Shown one piece after another: positions 8,158-16,828 of a DNA stretch of 24,437 nucleotides (its first letter is position 1; each line of letters begins with the position of its first letter). The stretch lies in NCBI GenBank assembly GCA_031288885.1, contig JAITQP010000170.1:1-24437 (forward strand), given 5' to 3'. The stretch is from Prevotellaceae bacterium. Its GTDB lineage: Bacteria; Bacteroidota; Bacteroidia; Bacteroidales; UBA932. Position numbers and translations under genes: made by a program. The notes below the pieces were generated by a model, which searched no databases, was not told where the DNA came from, and saw only the letters and a list, made by a program, of their open reading frames with translations.

Positions 8158-8200
8158 TTTTTCATCTAAATTATATTAAAACGTTAAGGTACAAATTATT

Positions 8201-11200
8201 ATGAAAACAGTATTAGGGCTGGATCTTGGTACTAATAGTATCGGATGGGCGGTAGTGGAGAAAAACGAAAAGGGTTATTTTACCAAAATTAGTGGCGCAG
8301 GAAGCCGTATTATTCCCATGGCGCAGGACATTTTGGGAAATTTTGACGCCGGAAATTCAGTATCTCAAACCGCGGAAAGAACAGGACTTCGCGGGATGAG
8401 AAGATTGCGCGAACGGTATTTATTGCGGCGCGAACGTTTGCACCGCGTGCTGCACCTGTTGGGCTTCCTCCCCGAGCACTACGATCAGTGCATTGATTTT
8501 GAAACGCGCTTAGGCAAATTTATACAGGACGTCGAGCCAAAGTTGCCTTGGAGGCAAGCGGCAGATGGCAAGATGGAATTTTTATTCCAAAAATCGTTCA
8601 ACGAAATGGTCGCAGATTTTAAAAAAAATCAGCCGCAGCTATTTTTCAAAAAACCCAACGGCGAAGAAGCCAAAATACCTTACGACTGGACTATTTACTA
8701 TTTGCGCAAAAAAGCCTTGCAACAAAAAATAGAAAAAGAAGAGCTGGCATGGATACTTCTGAATTTTAACCAAAAGCGCGGATATTATCAGCTACGCGGG
8801 GAGGATGAAGAAGAAAATGCTAACAAGCTAATAGAATATCGGTCATTGAAAATTGTTGATGTTATAGCCGACGAAAAGCCTAACAGTAAAGGAGAAACGT
8901 GGTATTCCCTGCATTTGGAAACCGGATGGATTTATCGCCGTGCCAGTAAAACCGCGTTGTATGATTGGAAAAATACAGTTCGGGACTTCATTATTACTAC
9001 CGAGTTGAACGATGATGGCACAGTAAAAACCGATAAGGACGGAAACGAAAAACGCTCATTTCGCGCTCCAAAGGAGGAGGATTGGACGTTATTGAAAAAG
9101 AAAACAGAGGCAGACATTGAGCAATCTCACAAAACTGTCGGAACGTACATTTATGACACGTTGTTGCAGAATCCAAGCCAAAAAATACGTGGTAAGTTGG
9201 TGCGCACTATTGAGCGTAAATTTTACAAGGAAGAACTTGTAGCAATTCTTAAAAAGCAAGTAGCATTACAGCCGGATTTGTTCGGTGAGGATTTATATAA
9301 CGAATGTATCCGAGAGCTGTACAAAAGCAATGAAGCGTATCAATTCGTGTTGAGCAAACGAGATTTTGTTCATTTGTTTGTAAATGATATTATCTTTTAT
9401 CAACGTCCTTTACGAAGTCAAAAATCGTTGATTAGCAACTGTAAGTTAGAATTTAGGAAATATACAGATAAGGAGGGTAATGAAATAATAGACTACCTGA
9501 AAGGTACACCGAAATCAAATCCGCTATATCAGGAATATCGCGTGTGGCAATGGCTATTCAACCTTAAAATCTATAAAAAAGACGATGGTACAGATGTTAC
9601 GGCGCAGTTTCTGAGCAGCAAAGAAGATTGGGAAAATTTGTTTGAATTCCTGATGCAGAAAAAAGAAGTAAACCATAAGGATATTCTTCAATATTTCTTC
9701 ACGTTGCAGGGGTTAAAAGGAAAAACTTTAAGCAGCGAAATCGCAAAGTACCGGTGGAATTACGTATTTGATGATTCGCAAGAAAAAGAAGATGATAAAT
9801 CAAAAAAATATCCGTGTAACGAAACCAGCTGTGAAATCAGAAGAAGATTGGAAAAGGTAGAAAATACTCCTACCGATTTCTTGACGCCTGAAGTAGAGCA
9901 AAAGTTGTGGCATATTATCTACTCCGTAACCGATAGGGTTGAGTTTGAAAAGGCATTGAACTCTTTTGCCGAGAAGCACGGATTAGACGCCAAATCGTTC
10001 GTAGAAAACTTCAAAAAATTTCCGCCGTTTAAAAACGAATACGCCTCTTTTTCCGAAAAAGCCATAAGAAAGCTGCTGCCGTTGATGCGCTTAGGAAAAT
10101 ATTGGAGTTGGGAGGCCATAGACGCAACAACAAAAGACAGAATTGCCAAAATCATTAGCGGCGAATATGATGAAACAATCAAAGATAGGGTGCGCGAAAA
10201 GGCCATTCACTTAACAACCGAAAATGACTTTCAGGGGTTACAGCTGTGGCTTGCTCAGTACATCGTATATGACCGTCATTCCGAGGCCAGCGTGGCAGGC
10301 AAGTGGAGTTCGGTTGCCGATTTGGAAAATTATTTGGAAGATTTTAGGCAACACTCCCTGCGAAATCCGATAGTTGAGCAAGTAATTATGGAAACGCTTC
10401 GTGTTATCAGAGATATTTGGCAGCAATACGGAAAAGGGGCAAAAGATTTTTTCAACGAAATTCATGTCGAGCTGGGGCGTGAAATGAAACACAACACAGA
10501 AGACAGAAAAAGTTTAACAATACAGGCGCTGCAGCATGAAAATACCAATCTTCGCATAAAAGCGCTACTTGTGGAGCTGCAAGCAGATGGCAAGATAGAA
10601 AATGTTCGCCCCTATTCGCCGGTACAGCAGGAAATTCTAAAAATTTATGAGGATGGCGTAATCCGTTCGGGCATTGAAATACCTGATGATATTTTGAAAA
10701 TCAGCAAAACGGCACAACCATCAACATCTGATTTGCAGCGCTATAAGTTGTGGCTGGAGCAAAAATACCGGTCGCCGTACACAGGAGCAATTATCCCATT
10801 AAGCAAGCTGTTTACTTCTGCATATGAAATAGAGCACATTATTCCACAAAGCCGCTATTTTGACGATAGCTTCAACAATAAAGTCATTTGCGAATCAGCC
10901 GTCAATAAATTAAAAGACAAGCAGTTAGGTCTTGAATTTATTAAAAATCATCATGGGGAAAAAGTTCAGGTAGGATCCGGAAAAACTGTTGAAATTTTTT
11001 CCGAAGAAGCCTACCAAAAGTTTGTAAAAGAATACTATCTCAAAAGTGGGACAAAAAGAAAAAATCTTTTACTGGAAGAAATTCCTGAAAAGATGATTAC
11101 CCGACAAATGAACGATACTCGCTACATTAGCAGGTTCATTTCTTCGGTTTTGTCAAGTATTGTTCGGGCGGAAACGAAAGATGATGGGGTTAACTCCAAA

Positions 11201-12748
11201 AACGTTGTGCTCGTAAATGGAAAAATTACGGGAATTTTAAAGCAAGATTGGGGCTTGAACGATGTGTGGAATGATTTGATTTTGCCTCGGTTTGAACGAA
11301 TGAATTACCTGACGAATAGCACAACTTTTACTGCTTGGAATGAGAAACATCAGAAGTATTTACCAACCGTTCCGTTGGAGCTGTCAAAGGGATTTCAAAG
11401 GAAAAGAATTGACCACCGTCACCACACCGCAGATGCAATAATAATTGCCTGTGCCACAATAGACCATGTGAATTATCTCAACAATGAGAATGCGCATAAA
11501 AAGGAGGCCAATGAAAAAGGCGGGTTCAGGAATGATTTGAGAGAGAAACTCTGCACCAAAACTAAAACAGATAATAAGGGCAACTATAAGTGGCAATTTA
11601 ATAAGCCATGGGATACCTTTACGCAAGATGTGCGGGCTGCGCTGGAAAATATCATTGTCAGCTTCAAGCAAAATCTGCGCGTAATCAACAAAACCACCAA
11701 TAAATACCAAATCTATGAAAACGGGAAAAAAATCCTAAAACCACAGGAAAAAGGCGATAGCTGGGCAATACGCAAGCAGTTGCACAAGGATACTGTATTT
11801 GCTAAAGTTTCCCTTCGGAAGACGAAAAAAGTAAGGCTCAATGTTGCATTGAAAGATTGGAAAAATATTGTGAACAAGGAGCTGAAAAATGAGATTAAAC
11901 GCCTCATCGCGGCCTACGGATTGTTTGACGCCGAAAAAATCAATAGATACTTTAAGGATAAAAAATATTTGTATCAAAAAGTGGACATATCTAAGGTAGA
12001 TGTTTACTATTTTGAAGATGATAATGCCGCATCCCGTAAACCGTTAGATACTTCGTTTAATGCCAAAGCAATTGAGTCAATCACAGATATTGGGATACAA
12101 AAAATATTGTTGAATCATTTGGCAAAGAAAGAAAATAATCCAGATTTAGCGTTTTCCCCGGAAGGAATAGAGGAAATGAACCAAAAAATCGTGGAGCTAA
12201 ATGAGGGAAAACCGCATCAACCTATCTATAAAGTGCGCGTATATGAGCCGATAGGCAGTAAATTTCCGGTAGGATACGTTGGGAATAAAAAAACGAAGTA
12301 CGTTGAAGCCGCTAAAGGAACAAACCTCTTTTTTGCAATTTATGCAGACGAAACAGGTAACCGGACGTATGAAACGATTCCTTTGAACATCATTATAGAC
12401 AACCTGAAAAATGGGTTGCCGCCGGTTAAGGAGCGGAATCAGGACGGACATTCCTTGTTGTTCTATTTATCGCCCAATGATTTGGTATATGTACCTACAA
12501 AAGATGAGGTGGAAAACCAAACGCCTGTAAATATTAAGAATATCCGCCCGAATAGAGTATATAAAATGGTATCATGTACCGGAAATCAATGCTTTTTTGT
12601 TCCAAATAACATCGCAAATCCAATTGTGCACACAGCGGAGTTAGGCGCAAACAATAAGGCCGAGAAGGCGTGGGATGGGGTAATGATTAAGCAAGCCTGC
12701 TTTAAGGTTATATGTGATAGATTGGGAAAAATAGAAAAGTGCCTATAA
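8201..12748 (+). CDS. cas9: CRISPR-associated endonuclease Cas9 (type II-C, large Bacteroidota form)
   Basis: A 1515-residue RNA-guided nuclease that cuts DNA matching the guide, using RuvC and HNH domains. RuvC-I is VLGLDLGTNSIGWAVVE with catalytic D8. The Arg-rich bridge helix is RTGLRGMRRLRERYLLRRERLH (about residues 66-88). RuvC-II is HVELGRE with E757. HNH is YEIEHIIPQSRYFDD with H879 and a downstream FNNKVICESAVNKLKDKQ. RuvC-III is HRHHTADA with H1075 and D1078. All catalytic residues are present and the frame is open throughout, so it should be active. A C-terminal region of about 400 residues should hold the PAM-interacting domain. cas1 and cas2 follow and there are no csn2 or cas4, so the subtype is II-C. 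Base composition is clearly lower in G+C than cas1, cas2 and the housekeeping neighbours, a sign of separate origin. Confidence 0.97.
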   Translation: MKTVLGLDLGTNSIGWAVVEKNEKGYFTKISGAGSRIIPMAQDILGNFDAGNSVSQTAERTGLRGMRRLRERYLLRRERLHRVLHLLGFLPEHYDQCIDFETRLGKFIQDVEPKLPWRQAADGKMEFLFQKSFNEMVADFKKNQPQLFFKKPNGEEAKIPYDWTIYYLRKKALQQKIEKEELAWILLNFNQKRGYYQLRGEDEEENANKLIEYRSLKIVDVIADEKPNSKGETWYSLHLETGWIYRRASKTALYDWKNTVRDFIITTELNDDGTVKTDKDGNEKRSFRAPKEEDWTLLKKKTEADIEQSHKTVGTYIYDTLLQNPSQKIRGKLVRTIERKFYKEELVAILKKQVALQPDLFGEDLYNECIRELYKSNEAYQFVLSKRDFVHLFVNDIIFYQRPLRSQKSLISNCKLEFRKYTDKEGNEIIDYLKGTPKSNPLYQEYRVWQWLFNLKIYKKDDGTDVTAQFLSSKEDWENLFEFLMQKKEVNHKDILQYFFTLQGLKGKTLSSEIAKYRWNYVFDDSQEKEDDKSKKYPCNETSCEIRRRLEKVENTPTDFLTPEVEQKLWHIIYSVTDRVEFEKALNSFAEKHGLDAKSFVENFKKFPPFKNEYASFSEKAIRKLLPLMRLGKYWSWEAIDATTKDRIAKIISGEYDETIKDRVREKAIHLTTENDFQGLQLWLAQYIVYDRHSEASVAGKWSSVADLENYLEDFRQHSLRNPIVEQVIMETLRVIRDIWQQYGKGAKDFFNEIHVELGREMKHNTEDRKSLTIQALQHENTNLRIKALLVELQADGKIENVRPYSPVQQEILKIYEDGVIRSGIEIPDDILKISKTAQPSTSDLQRYKLWLEQKYRSPYTGAIIPLSKLFTSAYEIEHIIPQSRYFDDSFNNKVICESAVNKLKDKQLGLEFIKNHHGEKVQVGSGKTVEIFSEEAYQKFVKEYYLKSGTKRKNLLLEEIPEKMITRQMNDTRYISRFISSVLSSIVRAETKDDGVNSKNVVLVNGKITGILKQDWGLNDVWNDLILPRFERMNYLTNSTTFTAWNEKHQKYLPTVPLELSKGFQRKRIDHRHHTADAIIIACATIDHVNYLNNENAHKKEANEKGGFRNDLREKLCTKTKTDNKGNYKWQFNKPWDTFTQDVRAALENIIVSFKQNLRVINKTTNKYQIYENGKKILKPQEKGDSWAIRKQLHKDTVFAKVSLRKTKKVRLNVALKDWKNIVNKELKNEIKRLIAAYGLFDAEKINRYFKDKKYLYQKVDISKVDVYYFEDDNAASRKPLDTSFNAKAIESITDIGIQKILLNHLAKKENNPDLAFSPEGIEEMNQKIVELNEGKPHQPIYKVRVYEPIGSKFPVGYVGNKKTKYVEAAKGTNLFFAIYADETGNRTYETIPLNIIIDNLKNGLPPVKERNQDGHSLLFYLSPNDLVYVPTKDEVENQTPVNIKNIRPNRVYKMVSCTGNQCFFVPNNIANPIVHTAELGANNKAEKAWDGVMIKQACFKVICDRLGKIEKCL

Positions 12749-12780
12749 GTAATTATCTATTTAAAAGATGTTTTGTTGTA

Positions 12781-12860
12781 TTTTATTGTGTTTTGATGAA
12801 ATAGAAAATCATCAATTTAATAATAAGCAAATCACAACCAACACTACACATTTTCAATAT
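12781..12860 (-). ncRNA. Putative crRNA-like guide RNA with a lone degenerate repeat
   Basis: Seen: on the minus strand GTTGTGATTTGCTTA (12838-12824) can pair with the tracrRNA anti-repeat over 14 contiguous Watson-Crick pairs plus a G-U. Immediately 5' of it is a guide-like stretch ending GTGTAGTGTTG (12849-12839). The remaining 33 or so bases do not look like known II-C repeats, so the repeat is a half or degenerate copy. About 30 nt further 3', CAAAACACAAT (12795-12785) can fold back on the repeat with one mismatch in 11. A near -7 box TAAGTTTT (12872-12865) would start the RNA at about the guide's 5' end; a perfect TACCTTTG lies further upstream (12986-12979). Inferred: a tracrRNA-paired, Cas9-loaded guide against the site at 12993-13012. 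Alternative: the last relic of an array, or one arm of an inverted-repeat element. Confidence 0.5.
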
Positions 12861-12978
12861 CTAAAAAACTTATAGACACTTCTGGTTCCAACATTCCTAA
12901 TGAGAGAATTTGGACCAGCAGAGAATACCCTGTATAATGATTGGATATTATCTGATCTACCCATGTGGTTAGGTGATG

Positions 12979-12986
12979 CAAAGGTA
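12979..12986 (-). promoter_or_regulatory. Leftward -7 element upstream of the crRNA-like RNA
   Basis: The minus strand reads TACCTTTG, a perfect TAnnTTTG. The -33 side has no TTG. It could start a leftward transcript near 12973 that runs into the guide and half repeat, and the putative guide target at 12993-13012 lies over the position where its -33 element would sit. Confidence 0.35.
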
Positions 12987-12992
12987 GTAATA

Positions 12993-13012
12993 ATATTGAA
13001 CGTGTAGTGTTG
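12993..13012 (+). promoter_or_regulatory. Putative self-target site of the crRNA-like guide
   Basis: The plus strand reads ATATTGAACGTGTAGTGTTG. The guide on the minus strand (12860-12839) reads ATATTGAA, then AAT, then GTGTAGTGTTG. The 11 bases that would be PAM-proximal are identical, and 8 more match beyond a short gap (C in place of AAT). The bases 3' of the site, where a PAM would lie, are AAAAATAA. The PAM of this Cas9 is not known to me. Confidence 0.45.
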
Positions 13013-13141
13013 AAAAATAAGGTAATAATTACCAAATATGTTGTATGTAGTTGAATATAACCATATTATATATTATTGTGTACAACGTTTTTTAAGAATT
13101 GTGGATAGAATTTTCGTTAGTTTAATACAAAACCATGAGCT

Positions 13142-14405
<1,264 letters not shown>

Positions 14406-14434
14406 GATTAATACATAACAACATAGATTTTATT

Positions 14435-15580
14435 TTGGAGTATAGCGATATTTTTATTCCCGTAGCCGAACACCTACAGCTGTCCGGCGCGGCCAAGTCG
14501 AGCGAGCGGTGGGGAAGCCGGATGAAGTATGGCGTCAAGGGTTTTGACTGGGAGTGGCTTGGAGATTTTAAGGTTGCGCTCGTGGGCTTGCGCAAGCACG
14601 GGGCGCCCAACAGCTTTGTTGCGCTGCGCGAGGAGCTCTACGCCTTGTTTGCCCACGGAAAGGCGCTGCCGGTTATTGACCTTGGCGATATTGAGGTGAC
14701 GGCGCTGGGCGGCGGCGATGCGTCGGGCGAGCGGGTGACCTACGCCCTGCACAGGCTCATAACCGCGGGAATTTTCCCCGTTGTTTTTGGCGAGAGTATG
14801 ACCGGCGCAAGCAGCGTGTACGATGCCGTAAAGGGTTGCCAAAAGAGCGTTACGGCAACGTTTATTCTCCCCGGCGCCAGCTTGGGCAACGCGCAGGAGC
14901 CGCTCTCCGGCGACAACCTGCTGGCGCACTTCATGCTGGACTACGGCCGCGAGCTGGAGTCGCTCAACGTGATAGCCTACCAGAACTACCTTACGTCGCC
15001 TGCCGATGTGCAGCGCCTTGGCGAGCAGTACTGCGAGCTGGTGCGCTTGGGCGCTGTTCGCGAGAGCATAGCGCGCGTCGAGCCGCTGCTGCGCGACGCC
15101 GACGTGCTCTGCGCGGGCGTTAACGCTGTGCGCCAGTGCGACGCTCCCGCAGCCGTTGACCCTTCGCCCAACGGCCTGTACGCCGAGGAGGTGTGCCAGC
15201 TGCTGCGCCTTGCCGCCTTCTCCGACAAGCTCAAAGCGTGCTACTTGGGGAACTTCAACTTGGCCAACGACAGCCAGCGCCAAACGGCAAAGCTGGTGGC
15301 GCAGCTCATTTGGCACCTTGCCGACGGCTTTGCCTACCGCGTAAGCGACAATCCCACGGATGCTAAAACGTGCCGCAAGCTGCAAATTGAGATGGGAGGG
15401 AAAGATCAGCAGCTGGTTTTTTACCAGAGCAAAATAACCGACCGCTGGTGGATGAGCGTTCCCGCTGACAAGCCGTCAAACGCGCACATAGTTCCATGCG
15501 AGCGAACCGACTACGAAAAAGCCCTGCGCTTGGAGATTCCTGACCGCTGGCTGTGGTTTTACAAAAAGTTTGCCCGCTGA
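14435..15580 (+). CDS. Formimidoylglutamase/arginase-fold family protein, probably not an active metalloenzyme
   Basis: About 381 residues if it begins at the TTG codon 14435 (EYSDIFIPVAEHLQL follows). The first in-frame ATG is at 14522 and would cut off about 29 residues. The C-terminal half (PNGLYAEEVCQLLRLAAFSDKL, TAKLVAQLIWHLADGF, DRWWMSVP, PDRWLWFYKK) matches the Bacteroidota proteins annotated as formimidoylglutamase or HutG. The arginase metal motifs are absent: where GG.H is expected it reads VVFGESMTGASS, where D.H.D is expected it reads NVIAYQNYLTSP, and the third D.D motif reads AGVNAVRQCDAP. It is therefore unlikely to be a ureohydrolase. In this phylum the gene is often near T9SS genes, as it is here. 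It starts 29 bp after cas2, so its own promoter or start may lie inside cas2. Confidence 0.75.
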   Translation: MEYSDIFIPVAEHLQLSGAAKSSERWGSRMKYGVKGFDWEWLGDFKVALVGLRKHGAPNSFVALREELYALFAHGKALPVIDLGDIEVTALGGGDASGERVTYALHRLITAGIFPVVFGESMTGASSVYDAVKGCQKSVTATFILPGASLGNAQEPLSGDNLLAHFMLDYGRELESLNVIAYQNYLTSPADVQRLGEQYCELVRLGAVRESIARVEPLLRDADVLCAGVNAVRQCDAPAAVDPSPNGLYAEEVCQLLRLAAFSDKLKACYLGNFNLANDSQRQTAKLVAQLIWHLADGFAYRVSDNPTDAKTCRKLQIEMGGKDQQLVFYQSKITDRWWMSVPADKPSNAHIVPCERTDYEKALRLEIPDRWLWFYKKFAR

Positions 15581-15682
15581 GATTTGGCATGTTATAGTCT
15601 TCATACAGCGCAGCATACCTGTTAAATAGTTTTAAATCACTATGGGAAGTTTTATATTCCTCAAAAAACGAATTATCAACAA

Positions 15683-15712
15683 TTGGCGTTCGTAAAACTT
15701 TGCGTACTTTTG
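15683..15712 (+). promoter_or_regulatory. Promoter of the porP-gldKLMN cluster
   Basis: TTG at 15683-15685, 19-bp spacer, then TACTTTTG at 15705-15712, both perfect. The predicted leader is about 150 nt and contains a compact inverted repeat AAAGCAA/TTGCTTT (15733-15748) early on. No other gene is seen in 15581-15870. Confidence 0.7.
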
Positions 15713-15870
15713 TTTCGCTTTTATTTTAAGAGAAAGCAAGTTTGCTTTGCGAACAAACAAAAGGAGATACGGCAATAGGAAGAGTATGAAAGAGTTGAAA
15801 GTTCGCCAAGCAAAAATAACGTAGCTGACATGCGGGTTACATACGGCCTTTAACAACAAGCGATATTTGC

Positions 15871-16815
15871 ATGAAGAAAACAACCTGCATAGCCGTTCTT
15901 TTAATAGTAGGGATTACGGGATTGCGCGCGCAGCATGATTCGCAGATAACCCAATACATGTTTAACCACGTGCTGTTCAATCCGGCGTGCGCAGGCGGCG
16001 GCAACATGCTTGACGCTACGTTCGTGCAGCGCTCCCAGTACATGGGTTTTGAAGGCGCGCCAACGGTGTGGCAGCTGGGAGTAAGCACCCCGTTCATGCT
16101 GTTTGACGCCAACCATGGGGCAACGGTTGCCATAACGGAAGATAAGATAGGCAACTTTGACAATATGAGCTTTAGCATCGGCTACGCCTACCGGCATAAG
16201 CTCAGCAGCGATGCTACGCTAAGCGTAGGAATTTCAGGCGGCGGCGTATCCTACAAGCTGGTTTCATCATCCGAATGGAGCAGCTACAGCGACGACCCCG
16301 CCGTGCCGCAGCGGGAGGAATCATCCTCCACAGGCTTTGACTTGGGGCTGGGGGCGTACTACGATGAGCGCGATTTTTACGTAAGCTTTGCGTGCCGGCA
16401 CCTGAACGAGCCGCGCGTACTTACGGTTAACAGCGGCGATAAAACGTTCACGGTAAAGCGGACGTTTTACCTGAGCGGCGGCTACCGGTGGCAAACCTCA
16501 AACGAAAACATAGAGGTTGACCCCTCAGCCATGCTGATGTTTACGTCGCTCGCAAGGCCTCAGCTTGAGCTTGGAGCCAACATATTTTACTTGAAACGCT
16601 ACTGGGGAGGGCTATCGTACCGCATTGGCGATGCGCTGGGAGGCATGGCGGGCATTACGGTTAGCGAGGCGTTCAAGATGGGAGTAGCGTATGAATATCC
16701 GTTATCAAAACTGATAGGAACCAATAGCGGCAGCTTCGAAATGTTTGTATCATACGCTTTTGAATTGAAGTTAGCCAAAAAAGAGAAAAAATACAAAAGT
16801 ATTAGGTTTTTATAA
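15871..16815 (+). CDS. porP: T9SS outer-membrane protein, PorP/SprF family
   Basis: A 314-residue protein. The signal peptide (MKKTTCIAVLLIVGITGLRAQ, cleavage after Ala20 or nearby) is followed by the family hallmark HDSQITQYMFNHVLFNPACAGG. The rest is alternating amphipathic strands with G-Y patterns, ending in a strand-rich AFKMGVAYEYPLSKL...GSFEMFVSYAFELKL, as in PorP/SprF outer-membrane beta barrels. These proteins anchor and link type IX secretion and surface attachment modules; PorP is required for gingipain export in Porphyromonas gingivalis. It is first in the rightward cluster, 13 bp before gldK, matching porP-porK-porL-porM-porN order. Confidence 0.92.
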   Translation: MKKTTCIAVLLIVGITGLRAQHDSQITQYMFNHVLFNPACAGGGNMLDATFVQRSQYMGFEGAPTVWQLGVSTPFMLFDANHGATVAITEDKIGNFDNMSFSIGYAYRHKLSSDATLSVGISGGGVSYKLVSSSEWSSYSDDPAVPQREESSSTGFDLGLGAYYDERDFYVSFACRHLNEPRVLTVNSGDKTFTVKRTFYLSGGYRWQTSNENIEVDPSAMLMFTSLARPQLELGANIFYLKRYWGGLSYRIGDALGGMAGITVSEAFKMGVAYEYPLSKLIGTNSGSFEMFVSYAFELKLAKKEKKYKSIRFL

Positions 16816-16828
16816 TTGTAATATATCT

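Larger units (their letters stand above)
12749..13141. other. AT-rich gap between cas9 and cas1
   Basis: These 393 bp carry no convincing protein gene. They hold, from left to right: a hairpin just after cas9 (TTGATGA/TCATCAA, 12793-12815, with a 9-nt loop), a leftward half repeat (12825-12838), an abutting guide-like sequence (12839-12860), a leftward perfect -7 box (12979-12986), and a near copy of the guide on the opposite strand (12993-13012). Composition is far more AT-rich than cas1. A rightward promoter for cas1 cannot be identified with confidence; TAGTGTTG at 13005-13012, with one mismatch, lies inside the guide match. Confidence 0.8.

Noticed and set aside
12839..13012. A 174-bp miniature transposable element bounded by inverted repeats
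   Set aside because: The arms match well, but no target-site duplication flanks them, and the left arm stops exactly at a tracrRNA-complementary repeat, which fits a spacer better. It is kept as the main alternative to the guide-RNA reading.
12844..13035. A leftward 63-codon frame in the cas9-cas1 gap
   Set aside because: It has no recognisable domain, its stop lies in the guide-like sequence, and its start precedes the leftward -7 box. The AT-rich composition makes such frames common.
14474..15385. A 303-codon leftward frame opposite the arginase-like gene
   Set aside because: It is a shadow of a GC-rich gene; its Ala/Arg/Gln-rich translation has no domain, while the rightward frame matches a known family.
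15632..15883. A leftward 83-codon hydrophobic frame between the arginase-like gene and porP
   Set aside because: It overlaps the porP promoter and start codon, has no plausible start region, and the hydrophobicity comes from AT-rich DNA.
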